This document shows positions 16,289-25,198 of a stretch of 64,000 bases of DNA, piece by piece. Positions within the stretch are counted from its first letter, which is position 1, and each line of letters opens with the position of its first letter. The stretch lies in the NCBI GenBank assembly GCA_023266575.1, contig JAHFPV010000015.1:1-64000 (forward strand), in the 5' to 3' direction. The DNA comes from Sphingobium sp. GTDB taxonomy: Bacteria; Pseudomonadota; Alphaproteobacteria; Sphingomonadales; Sphingomonadaceae. The translations under genes and the position numbers were made by a program. The notes below the pieces were generated by a model. The model saw only the letters and a list, made by a program, of their open reading frames with translations, searched no databases and was not told where the DNA came from.

Positions 16289-18504
16289 GCGTTTCGCCTG
16301 AACCCGACAGCGAGCTGGACATGTTGCGCGAAGAAAACCGCAAGCTGCGCAAGATCAATGCCGCGCTGATCGACCGGGTCGAACGGTCGAGCGATATGGC
16401 CGGTAACGCCTTTTCGATGTTCGAGACCGCGATCACGCTGGAAGCGATGGTGCGGGAGCGGACGGGTGAGCTGGAGGATGCGCTGGGTCGCCTGGCCACC
16501 GCCAACGCCGATCTGGCGCAGGCCCATGCCAGCGCCGACGCGGCGCAGACCCGGCTGCGCGACGCGATCGATTCGATCAATGAGGGCTTCGTCCTGTTCG
16601 ATGCGGAGGACAGGCTGGTCCTGTTCAACGAAGCCTATCTGGGCTTCTGGCCCGAAATCGCCGATCAGGTCCGCGAAGGCCTGTCCTTTGACGAGATTGC
16701 CCGGCTGGCCGCCGCGCATCACCGTACACCTGGATCGCTGGTCGCACCTGATCGTTGGGTATCGGACAGGCTCGCGCGCCACAGCGTGGCCGATGGCGGC
16801 CATGTCCAGGCGCTGTCGGACGGGCGCTGGGTCCAGATCAACGAACTGCGCACCAGCGAAGGCGGCATCGTCGGCATCTATACCGACATTACCGAGGTCA
16901 AGGCGCAGGATGCGCGCAACCGGGCGCTGGAGCTGGCCGAACGCAACCTCATCCTGCAATCGACGCTCGACAATCTGTCCGAAGGCGTGTGCCTGTTCGA
17001 CGCGCAGGGGCGGGTCGCGGCGTGGAACGAGGCGCTCCAGCATCTGCTCGACCTGTCGGGCGACTGGGCGCAGGAGGGCGGCAGCCATGGGGCGCTGGTG
17101 GGCTGGTGCCGTGACCGGCTGGGCATGGCCGATGGCGGCTGCCTCGACTGGCGGGGCGACCGGCCGGGGGGCGAACCGCTGCACGCGCTGGTCCATGCGG
17201 GAACGCGCAGTTTCGAACTGCGCAGCACGGCGCTGGAACGGGGCGGGCAGGTGATCGGCTTTACCGACGTCATCGCCATGGTGCGCGCGCAGGCGGGTTT
17301 GCAGGAAACCGCCGAAACGCTGGAGCGTCGGGTCGCCGAGCGCACCGCCGAACTGGAGACCGAAATCGCCGAACGCCGGGCGATCGAGGCGCAGTTGCGC
17401 GACGCCAAGACGGCAGCGGAAAAGGCGAACCTGTCCAAGACCAGCTTTCTGGCCGCCGCCAGCCACGACCTGCTCCAGCCCTTGAACGCCGCCCGGCTGT
17501 TCGTTGCGGCGCTGGGCGACCGGCGGCTGGCACTGCCGACCCGCGCGCTGGTCAACCAAACGTCGACGGCGCTCGATTCGGTGGAGGATCTGCTGGAGGC
17601 GCTGCTGGAGATCAGCCGCCTGGACGCAGGCGCAATCCAGCCGGAGATTGGCGACTTCCGGCTCGACCGGCTGCTCGACACGCTGCGCGTCGAATTTGCG
17701 CCGATGGCGCGGGCGGGCGGGCTGGAGCTGGCGATCGCCAGCGAACCGGTCTGGGTGCGTTCCGACATCAGGCTGCTGCGGCGCATCCTGCAAAATTTCC
17801 TGTCCAACGCGCTGCGCTATACCCAGCAGGGGTCGGTGCGGGTGGAATGCACAAGCGGACCCGATGGCGTGCGCATCAGCGTGGTGGACAGTGGCCCCGG
17901 CATTGCGCTCGACAAGCAGGCATTGGTGTTCGAGGAGTTTCGGCGCCTCGACACCCGGACCAGCGGCAAGGGGCTGGGGCTGGCCATCGTCAAGCGGGCG
18001 AGCGACATGCTGGGCCACCCGATCACGCTCGTTTCCGCGCCCGGTCGCGGATCGACCTTTGCAATTTGCCTGCCTGCGGGCGAGCCGGTGGCCGATCCCG
18101 ACGGCGAGCCGGACATAGTCGGGCGTGATCGCACCATGCGCGGCCTTAACGTGCTGGTGATCGACAATGAACGGGCGATCCAGACCGGCATGACGACCCT
18201 GCTGGCAGGCTGGGGCTGTACGGTGCAGGCAGCGGGCGGCTTTGCCGATGCGACCGCGCTGTTCGGCGGCGACGCAAAGCCCGACATCATCCTGATCGAC
18301 TATCATCTGAACGATGGTGAGACCGGCGACCATGTGATCGACCGGCTGCGCGCCCATTTTGGCGGGCCGGTGCCGGCGGTCATGATTTCGGCTGATCGCG
18401 GCAAGGATCTGAAGGTCCGGCTCGACGCCTGTGGAATTCCGCTGCTGAGCAAGCCGGTGAAGCCTGCGCAGTTGCGCGCGCTGCTGCGGACGATGCTGAA
18501 ATAG
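16285..18504 (+). CDS. Soluble PAS hybrid histidine kinase (NahK/ErcS' type)
   Basis: The 739-residue protein has no membrane segment. Order: an N-terminal coiled coil, a PAS_7-like domain (about 95-210, SINEGFVLFDAEDRLVLFN), a second PAS_7-like domain (about 228-330, LSEGVCLFDAQGRVAAWN), a coiled coil, a dimerisation domain with the phospho-His in AASHDLLQPLNAARL (near 393) and an ATPase domain (NFLSNALRY, DSGPGI, GKGLGLAIV). A C-terminal receiver (about 615-735, phospho-Asp in ILIDYHLND) ends the chain. The layout is that of the ErcS' and NahK kinases that control PQQ ethanol oxidation in Pseudomonas. It is coupled to the FIST gene and probably acts on the LuxR-type regulator encoded next. 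Confidence 0.9.
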   Translation: MSVSPEPDSELDMLREENRKLRKINAALIDRVERSSDMAGNAFSMFETAITLEAMVRERTGELEDALGRLATANADLAQAHASADAAQTRLRDAIDSINEGFVLFDAEDRLVLFNEAYLGFWPEIADQVREGLSFDEIARLAAAHHRTPGSLVAPDRWVSDRLARHSVADGGHVQALSDGRWVQINELRTSEGGIVGIYTDITEVKAQDARNRALELAERNLILQSTLDNLSEGVCLFDAQGRVAAWNEALQHLLDLSGDWAQEGGSHGALVGWCRDRLGMADGGCLDWRGDRPGGEPLHALVHAGTRSFELRSTALERGGQVIGFTDVIAMVRAQAGLQETAETLERRVAERTAELETEIAERRAIEAQLRDAKTAAEKANLSKTSFLAAASHDLLQPLNAARLFVAALGDRRLALPTRALVNQTSTALDSVEDLLEALLEISRLDAGAIQPEIGDFRLDRLLDTLRVEFAPMARAGGLELAIASEPVWVRSDIRLLRRILQNFLSNALRYTQQGSVRVECTSGPDGVRISVVDSGPGIALDKQALVFEEFRRLDTRTSGKGLGLAIVKRASDMLGHPITLVSAPGRGSTFAICLPAGEPVADPDGEPDIVGRDRTMRGLNVLVIDNERAIQTGMTTLLAGWGCTVQAAGGFADATALFGGDAKPDIILIDYHLNDGETGDHVIDRLRAHFGGPVPAVMISADRGKDLKVRLDACGIPLLSKPVKPAQLRALLRTMLK

Positions 18505-18522
18505 ACCGTCTGCCGCGCCGGG

Positions 18523-19161
18523 TCAGTCGGCGCGGAAATGCACCCGGTTCGCCTTGATCACTGCCTGAGTGCGGCTCAGTACGCCCAGTTTCTGGAGGAT
18601 CGCCGACACATGCGCCTTGATCGTGGTCATCGACACGTTGAGGTCGTGGGCGATCTGCTTGTTGAGGCGACCGTTGACCAGATGGCCCAGCACGGTTTTC
18701 TGCTGCGGCGTCAGGCTGTCGATCCGGCGGGTGATGTCATCTTCGTCGGCGGAAGGCGCGGCGCCCTCGCCCATGGTTTCGGGCAGGTAGATTTCGCCCG
18801 ACACTACGCGGTGCAGGGCATCGACGATGGCGCTGCGCTTCAAGGATTTGGGGATGAACCCCGCCGCGCCCGCGGCCAGCGCCTCCTGCACGATCGCGCG
18901 GTCGAACGCGCCCGACACCATCACCACCGGCAGGATCGGAAAACGGTCACGCAGCAGCTTGAGGCCGTCGAGCCGCCGCACGTCCGGTATGTGAAGGTCG
19001 AGCAGGATAAGATCAAAATTATCTTGTTTTTCCAGTGTGTTGATAGCCTCTTCAAGGCTGGCAGCCTCGAATATCTCGATATTGTCAAAGCTGATCGCGA
19101 TCACGCTGCGCAACCCGTCGCGCACCAGCGGATGATCGTCGACGATCAGTACCCGCTCCAT
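18523..19161 (-). CDS. LuxR-family response regulator (ErbR/AgmR-like)
   Basis: The 212-residue protein has an N-terminal receiver (IVDDHPLVRDGL; phospho-Asp in LILLDLHIPD near residue 55) and a C-terminal LuxR helix-turn-helix (about 145-205, LTPQQKTVLGHLVNGRLNKQIA and SMTTIKAHVSAILQKLG). It resembles AgmR/ErbR, which activates PQQ alcohol dehydrogenase genes in pseudomonads. It lies convergent to the hybrid kinase and downstream of the dehydrogenase gene. I chose the ATG at 19161 because the receiver starts there and the length is typical; an ATG a few codons upstream is possible. It is the best candidate to bind the shared promoter motif. Confidence 0.85.
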   Translation of the reverse strand: MERVLIVDDHPLVRDGLRSVIAISFDNIEIFEAASLEEAINTLEKQDNFDLILLDLHIPDVRRLDGLKLLRDRFPILPVVMVSGAFDRAIVQEALAAGAAGFIPKSLKRSAIVDALHRVVSGEIYLPETMGEGAAPSADEDDITRRIDSLTPQQKTVLGHLVNGRLNKQIAHDLNVSMTTIKAHVSAILQKLGVLSRTQAVIKANRVHFRAD

Positions 19162-19318
19162 GATCGCTTCGCCGCCCATATATTGGCCCATATCCTGCCC
19201 CCGGCCCGAATGATCGGCCAAGTCATGGGACGTGGCAAGCCGCAATACGCCAGGCGGCGGTGCCGGAACCTGCATTGCATAGCTGCCGCGTCCCATGACG
19301 ATCATGACCGCAACTCCC

Positions 19319-21064
19319 TTATGATTTCGGCAGCTTGAACACCCAGAGCGCGCCGCCCTGATTGATGTCCTTGAACGACTTGGCGACTTCGCCGCCCCAC
19401 AAAGGCACAGCGCCGCCCCAGCCGGACATGACGGCGACATATTGTTCGCCATCCTGTTCCCAGGTGACGGGTGATCCGACCACGCCGGACCCGGTCTGGA
19501 ATTTCCAGAGTTCCTGGCCCGTCTTGGCGTCGAACGCCTTGAGGAAGCCTTCGGGCGTACCGGTGAATACCAGATTGCCGCCGGTCGTCAGCACCCCGCC
19601 CCAGAGCGGTGCCTTGTTCTTATATTCCCACATGATCTTGCCGGTCTTGGGGTCCATCGCCCGCAGCGCGCCAATATGATCGTCGGCGATCGACTTGATG
19701 GTGAAGCCCGCGCCCAGATAGGCCGCGCCCTTCTTGTAGGCGATCGGTTCGTTCCAGATGTCCATGCCCCAGTCGTTGGACGGAATGTAGAAGAGGCCGG
19801 TGTCGTGGCTGTAGGCCATCGGCATCCAGTTCTTGCCGCCCAGGAAGGACGGCGAGGCGAATACCGGCTTGCCCTTGGCATCGCCGGGCGCTGGCGGACG
19901 GCCTTCGGGGATGACATTGGGTTTGCCGGCCTTGTTGAAACCATTGGCCCAGGTCGTCTGCATGACGAATTTGTTGGCGCTGATGAACTTGCCGTTGGTG
20001 CGGTCCAGCACGAAGAAATAGCCGTTGCGGTCCGCCTTGGCCCCCAGCTTCATCGGCTTGCCGTTGATCGTGGCATCGAAGGGGATGAATTCATTGACCC
20101 CGTCAAAATCCCAGCCGTCGTGCGGGGTCGTCTGATAATGCCATTTGATCACGCCAGTGGCCGGATCGATCGCCAGGGTCGATGCGGTGTAGAGATTGTC
20201 GCCGGGACGCAAATGGCTGTTCCAGGGTGCGGGGTTGCCGGTGCCAAAGAAGAGCAGGTTGGTGTCAGGATCATAGGTGCCGCCTAGCCAGGTCGCGCCG
20301 CCGCCGCTTTTCCAAAGATCGCCCTGCCAGGTCGCGTTGAGCTTGCCGGTGATGCCATTATCCTTGCCCTTGAGCGTGCCCATATGGCCCTCGATCACCG
20401 GGCGGTGCCAGATCAGCTCGCCAGTATTGACGTCGCGCGCATCGACCGAGCCGACGATGCCGAATTCGCCGCCTGAATTGCCGGTGATGACCATGCCGTT
20501 GACGATCAGCGGTGCGGCAGTGGCGCTATAGCCTTCCTTATAATCGGCAATCTGCTTGTTCCAGATCACCTTGCCCGTGTTGCGGTTGAGCGCCACCAGC
20601 CGGGCGTCGAGCGTGGCGAAGATGATCTTGTCGCCATAGATCGCCGCGCCGCGGTTCACCACGTCGCAGCAGGGCATGATCCCGTCGGGCAGGCGAGCGT
20701 CATATTGCCATTTTTCCTCGCCGGTGCGCGCGTCGAAGGCGAACAGGCGCGAATAGCTGCCCGTCACATAGATGGTGCCGTCATAGACGATCGGCTGCGC
20801 TTCCTGGCCGCGCTGCTTTTCGCCGCCGAGCGAGGCGGAGAAGGCTGGCACCATTTTGGCGACATTACCGCTGTTGATGGCATTCAAGCTGCTGAAACGG
20901 TGCGCCTGCGGTCCCATGCCATAGGTCAGCACGTCGCCCGTCGATTTGGCGTCGTTCATCAGATCCGCATCGGTCGGCCCGCCCTGCGCCACCAGCGGCG
21001 CGGCCCCCATCGCCAGCGTCATTGCGGCAACGCCCGACAGCGCCCGCATGATCGGTCCCTTCAT
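19319..21064 (-). CDS. PQQ-dependent alcohol dehydrogenase, lanthanide type
   Basis: The 581-residue periplasmic enzyme oxidises primary alcohols to aldehydes with PQQ. It has a signal peptide, eight-bladed propeller repeats ending in W-type docking motifs, the adjacent-cysteine disulfide MPCCDVV (Cys132-Cys133) and metal ligands in GGEFG and TGNPAPWN. In GWDFDGVNE the first Asp (near 319) is the catalytic base and the second (near 321) is the residue found in lanthanide-dependent enzymes (XoxF, PedH), where calcium enzymes have Ala, Ser or Thr. Lanthanide use is therefore predicted, not shown. I chose the third-codon ATG at 21064: GGGAGG lies six bases before it but touches the ATG at 21070. 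The shared motif lies 78 bases upstream. Confidence 0.93.
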   Translation of the reverse strand: MKGPIMRALSGVAAMTLAMGAAPLVAQGGPTDADLMNDAKSTGDVLTYGMGPQAHRFSSLNAINSGNVAKMVPAFSASLGGEKQRGQEAQPIVYDGTIYVTGSYSRLFAFDARTGEEKWQYDARLPDGIMPCCDVVNRGAAIYGDKIIFATLDARLVALNRNTGKVIWNKQIADYKEGYSATAAPLIVNGMVITGNSGGEFGIVGSVDARDVNTGELIWHRPVIEGHMGTLKGKDNGITGKLNATWQGDLWKSGGGATWLGGTYDPDTNLLFFGTGNPAPWNSHLRPGDNLYTASTLAIDPATGVIKWHYQTTPHDGWDFDGVNEFIPFDATINGKPMKLGAKADRNGYFFVLDRTNGKFISANKFVMQTTWANGFNKAGKPNVIPEGRPPAPGDAKGKPVFASPSFLGGKNWMPMAYSHDTGLFYIPSNDWGMDIWNEPIAYKKGAAYLGAGFTIKSIADDHIGALRAMDPKTGKIMWEYKNKAPLWGGVLTTGGNLVFTGTPEGFLKAFDAKTGQELWKFQTGSGVVGSPVTWEQDGEQYVAVMSGWGGAVPLWGGEVAKSFKDINQGGALWVFKLPKS

Positions 21065-21142
21065 AACCATCCTCCCTGTGTGTTCGGGCGCATTGGACGC
21101 CCCCGGTTTATGTGCAGACTATGCCGCTGCGGCAGCGCGACA

Positions 21143-21157
21143 ATTGAACCTTAGGTC
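21143..21157 (-). promoter_or_regulatory. Shared quinoprotein-regulon motif, site 6
   Basis: On the minus strand this reads GACCTAAGGTTCAAT and ends 78 bases before the PQQ dehydrogenase start. It lies directly after the stop codon of the binding-protein gene, so the dehydrogenase has its own promoter. Confidence 0.6.
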
Positions 21158-21163
21158 GGCCCC

Positions 21164-22033
21164 TCAGCCCGCAGCGTTGGCCGGGGTCCAGCTGACGCCG
21201 TAGCGCACGAACAGCGCCTTCATCTCGCCACTCGCCGCCATGGCGGTGACGATCTCTTCCACCGCATCGCCCAGCGTGCGGCTATTTTCCTTTACCGCCA
21301 TGCCGATGTCCCAGCCGGGCGAGGTGAAGGCAGGCAGCGGTCCCTTGCGCAAGGTAACCCGGCCAGCGCCCGCGCGGTGCAGCCCATGTTCGATCTGCGC
21401 CCGGCTCGCCAGGACAGCGTCCGCCTGCCCGGTCGTCACTGCCGCTACGGCCGCCGATCCGGTCGGATAATGGATGACGTCCTTGGCCAATATGCCGCCG
21501 AACGAGCCGATCAGATAGAAGTCGGGAATGGAGTCCAGTTCGGCGGCGAGCTTGCGGCCGCGCCATTCGGTCGGCATTCCCTCCAGCGCCACCGCGCCGC
21601 CGACACCGGCCAGCGCGAAGCTTTCGCGATAATAGGGCGCGACGATCGCGACCTGATCGTTGCGGGCCGCGAAGCTGCGGTCGAAGGGGACATGCAGCAT
21701 CAGGTCGCCAGGCACGAAGCCCAGCAGCCCGCCCTTCCACACGCCATTACGCAGGTCATCATCGACGCTTTCATCGGCGACCAGTTGCGCGACATCGGCG
21801 CGCACGCCAAGCTTGGCCGCAATCGCCTGCGCCAGATCGGCGTCGAGGCCGACGATCTTGCCGCCTTCCGCCCACGACCAGGGGCGGTTGTCCTGATAGA
21901 CCACCACCCGCAATGTGCCGAGCGCCTTGACCTTCGCCAGCGGGGCTGCGCCGCCGCGGCCCGCCGCCAGCGCGAGCGCCGCGCCTGCTCCGCCGATCAG
22001 GGCGCGGCGGCTGAGCGTCGCCCTATCCCTCAT
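21164..22033 (-). CDS. Quinoprotein-associated periplasmic binding protein (XoxJ-like)
   Basis: The 289-residue protein has the fold of an amino-acid-type ABC binding protein (LGTLRVVVYQDNRPWSWAEGG, then GLDADLAQAIAAKLG) after a twin-arginine-like signal (LSRRALIGGAGAALALAAG). No transporter genes accompany it. In methylotrophs such proteins (XoxJ, MxaJ) bind or mature the PQQ dehydrogenase, so that role is likelier than solute uptake. I chose ATG 22033, where the signal starts; it overlaps the cytochrome gene by 11 bases. A much longer open frame upstream is the shadow of the cytochrome gene. Confidence 0.85.
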   Translation of the reverse strand: MRDRATLSRRALIGGAGAALALAAGRGGAAPLAKVKALGTLRVVVYQDNRPWSWAEGGKIVGLDADLAQAIAAKLGVRADVAQLVADESVDDDLRNGVWKGGLLGFVPGDLMLHVPFDRSFAARNDQVAIVAPYYRESFALAGVGGAVALEGMPTEWRGRKLAAELDSIPDFYLIGSFGGILAKDVIHYPTGSAAVAAVTTGQADAVLASRAQIEHGLHRAGAGRVTLRKGPLPAFTSPGWDIGMAVKENSRTLGDAVEEIVTAMAASGEMKALFVRYGVSWTPANAAG

Positions 22034-22448
22034 GCTTGGTTTCAAGCCAGGCGCGGATCGCCCAGCCCGCCTTCTGACCCAACACGTCGCCAAAGGGTGG
22101 CATATAGACTTTGCCGTCATGGCTGGACCCGTGGCGATAGCGTTCGGCGAACCACTGGTCGCCGGTTTCGCCTGCCTCCAGATAGCGCAGGTCCGGCGCG
22201 ATCCCGCCGGATTCAGCGTCCAGCCCGTGGCAGCGCGCACAATTCTGACCATAGGCCGACTGCCCAATCTCGATCGCCTTGGCATTGCCGCTATAGGGGT
22301 TTTTTTCGAGCCAGGTTTCGCCGATTTCGGGCAGTGCGGTCGTGTCGACCGCCTGCGGCGTGACATCGCCATGTGCCAGCAGCGCGCTCGCCCCGGTCAT
22401 GCCCAAAGTGGCGATGGCACCCAGCAGCGCGATCCGTCCCAGTTTCAT
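22023..22448 (-). CDS. Cytochrome c-550 PedF-like
   Basis: The 141-residue protein has a signal peptide (MKLGRIALLGAIATLGMTGA) and a single haem-c site CARCH near residue 72, with a distal methionine candidate in VYMPPFGDVL. It would receive electrons from the PQQ dehydrogenase in the periplasm and pass them to a terminal oxidase, as PedF and cytochrome c550 do in pseudomonads. The gene comes first in an operon with the binding protein. I chose ATG 22448 for the signal peptide; an in-frame ATG at 22457 adds three residues and is equally possible. Confidence 0.88.
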   Translation of the reverse strand: MKLGRIALLGAIATLGMTGASALLAHGDVTPQAVDTTALPEIGETWLEKNPYSGNAKAIEIGQSAYGQNCARCHGLDAESGGIAPDLRYLEAGETGDQWFAERYRHGSSHDGKVYMPPFGDVLGQKAGWAIRAWLETKHEG

Positions 22449-22511
22449 TTGCCTCATCCTCTCACGCGGATTCTCGTTGGCTCCGAATATCGGACAAGGC
22501 GGTCGCGCAGC

Positions 22512-22531
22512 CCATTGGCCATTGGTACAAT
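22512..22531. promoter_or_regulatory. Shared quinoprotein-regulon motif, site 7 (two facing)
   Basis: The segment is nearly symmetric. On the plus strand GGCCATTGGTACAAT (22517-22531) ends 59 bases before the beta-propeller gene. On the minus strand GTACCAATGGCCAATGG (22528-22512) matches site 3 at 13 of 17 positions and faces the cytochrome gene. One region may therefore serve both divergent genes. The match is weaker than at sites 1, 3 and 5. Confidence 0.4.
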
Positions 22532-22590
22532 CCCGCTCACGCCCGGCGACCGATAGGATGGCCGACAAAGAGGCGAGAGGATCAGGGTTT

Positions 22591-23556
22591 ATGAAGCGCA
22601 TCGGCATGGCCGTCTGGGCTGTCTGGCTGGCGCTGCCGGTCGCGGCGCAGGGGGAAACCCTCTATGTCTCCAACGAGCGGGGCGACAGTGTGTCGGTGGT
22701 CGATACGCTGTCAGGCCAGGTGACGGCGACATGGGCCGTGGGTGGCCGCCCGCGCGGCATCACCCTGTCGAAGGATGGCCGCTACATCTATCTGTGCGCC
22801 AGCGCCGACCATGCGGTGCAGGTGATTGACCGTGCCACCGGCAGGCTGGTCGCCGAATTGCCGTCGGGGCAGGACCCGGAGCAGTTCTTCCTGTCCCGAG
22901 ACGGCGCGACCCTGTTCGTCGCTAATGAGGATGATGCCGCGCTGACCGCCATTGACCTGGCCAGCCGCACCGTCGCCTTTCAGGTCGATGTCGGCGGCGA
23001 GCCGGAGGGGGTGGCGCAAAGTCCGGACGGGCAATGGGTGGCAGTGACATCCGAGGAGGATGGAGTCGTCAACTGGATCGACGTGGCCAAGCGCCAGATG
23101 GTGGCCGAAACGCCGACCGACCAGCGCCCGCGCCATGTCGAATTTACCGCCGACGGCGCGCAACTATGGGTTGCCGCCGAAATTGGCGGCACGGTCCAGA
23201 TTATCGACACGAAAAGCCATGCAGTGCGCGAGACGATCCGTTTTGCGATTCCGGGCGTTGCCGCGCACCGCATCCTGCCCTGCGGCATCCGCTTCACGCC
23301 CGATGGCAAGACCGCCATCGTCGCGCTGGGCCGGGCCGATCATGTCGCGCTGGTCGATGTCGCGACCCGCATCGTCCGCGCCTATGTGCCCGTAGGCAAG
23401 CGGGTGTGGCATGTGGCGGTTAGCGGTGATGGTACCAAAGCCTATGCCGCCAACGGGCTGTCCGATTCGGTGTCCGTGATCGACCTGGCCAGCGCGCAGG
23501 TCGTGGCGACTATCGCGGTCGGGGCCGCCCCTTGGGGCATCGTGGCGGCACCCTGA
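22591..23556 (+). CDS. PQQ-catabolism-associated beta-propeller protein
   Basis: The 321-residue secreted protein (signal MKRIGMAVWAVWLALPVAAQG) consists of about seven YVTN-type blades, recognisable by repeated LYVSNERGDSVSVVDT and LFVANEDDAALTAIDL elements. This family occurs beside PQQ dehydrogenases; its role is not established, but a scaffold or protein-protein contact in the periplasm is likely. I chose ATG 22591 because the signal starts there and GAGAGG and CAGGG lie upstream. It is divergent from the cytochrome/binding-protein operon and closes the quinoprotein island. Confidence 0.85.
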   Translation: MKRIGMAVWAVWLALPVAAQGETLYVSNERGDSVSVVDTLSGQVTATWAVGGRPRGITLSKDGRYIYLCASADHAVQVIDRATGRLVAELPSGQDPEQFFLSRDGATLFVANEDDAALTAIDLASRTVAFQVDVGGEPEGVAQSPDGQWVAVTSEEDGVVNWIDVAKRQMVAETPTDQRPRHVEFTADGAQLWVAAEIGGTVQIIDTKSHAVRETIRFAIPGVAAHRILPCGIRFTPDGKTAIVALGRADHVALVDVATRIVRAYVPVGKRVWHVAVSGDGTKAYAANGLSDSVSVIDLASAQVVATIAVGAAPWGIVAAP

Positions 23557-23601
23557 CCTCAGGCCAAGATTGCGGCGCGGTGCGCCAGATGGCATGGCGG
23601 G

Positions 23602-24234
23602 ATGATGACACGCATCGGCCTGCTCGGCGGCTCCTTCAACCCGGCCCATGGCGGGCACCGCGCGATATCGCTATTCGCGGCCAAGGCGCTGGGGCTGGAT
23701 GAAGTCTGGTGGCTGGTGTCGCCCGGCAATCCGTTGAAGCCCCGCGCAGGCATGGCCCCCCTGCCCGCCCGGCTTGCCCATGCGGGCACAGTCGCGCGCC
23801 GCGCCCCGATTCGCGCCACCGCGATCGAGGCGCAACTGGGCACCCGCTATACCGCCGATACGCTGCGCGCGCTGACCCGTCGCTACCCGCGCAATCGCTT
23901 CATCTGGTTGATGGGGGCCGATAATCTGGCGCAATTTGCACAGTGGAAGGACTGGCGCGGCATCGCCCGGCAAATGCCCATTGCCGTGATCGCCCGTCCG
24001 GGCTATGATGATGCGGCCCGTGGCTCTGTGGCCATGAGCTGGCTGCGGCGCTTCGTCCTGCCCGCTTGCCAGAAAGCAGGCTGGACGAATTGGAGACCGC
24101 CGGCGCTCGTGCTATTGCGCTTTCGCCCTGATCCAAGATCGGCGACCCTGTTTCGGCAGGCGAACCCCCTCTGGCATCGCGAATATGAACAAGCACGTGT
24201 GCGGGACCCGCTCACGCGTCGGCTGATCGTCTAG
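23602..24234 (+). CDS. nadD: Nicotinate-nucleotide adenylyltransferase
   Basis: The 210-residue cytoplasmic enzyme transfers AMP from ATP to nicotinate mononucleotide in NAD synthesis. The nucleotide-binding signature is [12 protein letters not shown] (residues 9-20), and [20 protein letters not shown] is a second family signature. It starts a housekeeping cluster nadD-rsfS-rlmH found in many alphaproteobacteria. Two adjacent ATG codons at 23602 and 23605 are both possible starts. The gap to rsfS is 12 bases. Confidence 0.95.
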   Translation: MMTRIGLLGGSFNPAHGGHRAISLFAAKALGLDEVWWLVSPGNPLKPRAGMAPLPARLAHAGTVARRAPIRATAIEAQLGTRYTADTLRALTRRYPRNRFIWLMGADNLAQFAQWKDWRGIARQMPIAVIARPGYDDAARGSVAMSWLRRFVLPACQKAGWTNWRPPALVLLRFRPDPRSATLFRQANPLWHREYEQARVRDPLTRRLIV

Positions 24235-24246
24235 AATGGAGCTTTT

Positions 24247-24636
24247 TTGACCAGACCCCTTATTGCCAACGATACGGCCGCAGCGGCCGATAGCGTGGCT
24301 GCCCTGCACGCCCTCGTCATGCAGTCGCTCGACGACGACCAGGCCCAGGAAACCATCTCCATCCCCCTCGAAGGCAAGAGCAGCATCGCCGATTATATGG
24401 TGATTGCGAGCGGTCGTTCATCGCGTCAGGTCGCGGCGATCGCCCAGCATCTGGCCGAGCGGGTCAAGAAAGGCACCGGTCGTTCGTGCCGCATCGAAGG
24501 GCTGCCGGTCGCCGACTGGGTGCTGATCGACGCGGGCGACGTGATCGTCCATCTGTTCCGGCCCGAAGTGCGCAGCTTCTACAATCTGGAACGGATGTGG
24601 GGCTTTGTCGACGCACCGGTCGCGGGGACGGCGTAA
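24247..24636 (+). CDS. rsfS: Ribosomal silencing factor RsfS
   Basis: The 129-residue protein binds ribosomal protein L14 and blocks subunit joining when nutrients are low. The family core is visible: SIADYMVIASGRSSRQVAAI, then EGLPVADWVLIDAGDVIVHLF and YNLERMW. The start is a TTG, chosen because GGAG lies five bases before it and no later ATG keeps the N-terminal helix. It follows nadD by 12 bases, probably in one transcript. Confidence 0.93.
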   Translation: MTRPLIANDTAAAADSVAALHALVMQSLDDDQAQETISIPLEGKSSIADYMVIASGRSSRQVAAIAQHLAERVKKGTGRSCRIEGLPVADWVLIDAGDVIVHLFRPEVRSFYNLERMWGFVDAPVAGTA

Positions 24637-24643
24637 CCCCACA

Positions 24644-24742
24644 CCGTTCGGGCTGAGCGAAGTCGAAGCCTTCCACTGAGCGTAGCGAAGTGGCTTCGCC
24701 TGCGGCTCAGCCGAACCCTTCGACTTCGCTCAGGGCGAACGG
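24644..24742. repeat. CCGTTCG-type intergenic palindrome, copy 1
   Basis: The ends CCGTTCGGGCTGAGCGAAG and CTTCGCTCAGGGCGAACGG pair as long arms, with a second short inverted repeat inside (CACTGAGCG...). Related copies lie at 25199, 28037 and 57427. It is a REP-like extragenic element and may end or stabilise the rsfS transcript. Confidence 0.85.
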
Positions 24743-24753
24743 ATCAAGGCTGA

Positions 24754-25176
24754 ATGCTCCTCCACATCATCGCGCGCGGGAAGATCGGGCGGTCGCCCGA
24801 AGCCGATCTGGTCGACCGCTATGTCAAGCGGCTGACCATGCCGCACAAGATTACCGAAATGCCCGATCGGGGCGGCAAGCTGCCGCCGCAAGCGCCCGGC
24901 ACCGTCACGGTGATGCTGGACGAAAAGGGCAAGCAGCTTTCGTCCATGGACTTTGCCCGGCGGATCGAGGGGTGGCGCGACGCGGGGACGCGCGAATGCC
25001 GTTTCCTGATCGGCGCGGCGGACGGGTTCGATGACGCGGACCGGGCGAATGCGGACCTGCTGATCGCCTTTGGCGCGATGACCTGGCCGCACATGATGGC
25101 GCGCGCGATGCTGGCCGAGCAATTGTGGCGGGCCTGCTCCATCCTTGCCAACCACCCCTATCATCGCGAAGGATAG
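24754..25176 (+). CDS. rlmH: 23S rRNA pseudouridine-1915 N3-methyltransferase
   Basis: The 140-residue SPOUT-fold enzyme methylates pseudouridine 1915 of 23S rRNA. The knot region is seen as CRFLIGAADGFDD (about residues 82-94) and the C-terminus ends LANHPYHREG, both family hallmarks. The usual ATG start follows a REP-like palindrome by eleven bases, so the gene may depend on transcription from nadD-rsfS through that hairpin. Length and order in the cluster match relatives. Confidence 0.95.
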   Translation: MLLHIIARGKIGRSPEADLVDRYVKRLTMPHKITEMPDRGGKLPPQAPGTVTVMLDEKGKQLSSMDFARRIEGWRDAGTRECRFLIGAADGFDDADRANADLLIAFGAMTWPHMMARAMLAEQLWRACSILANHPYHREG

Positions 25177-25198
25177 GGAAAGCGATATGCTTTATCTT

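Noticed and set aside
16237-18357. A 706-codon minus-strand frame
   Set aside because: It is the antisense shadow of the hybrid histidine kinase, with no recognisable domain.
22034-22372. N-terminal extension of the binding-protein gene
   Set aside because: It is the cytochrome gene read in another frame; the signal peptide and family start lie at 22033.
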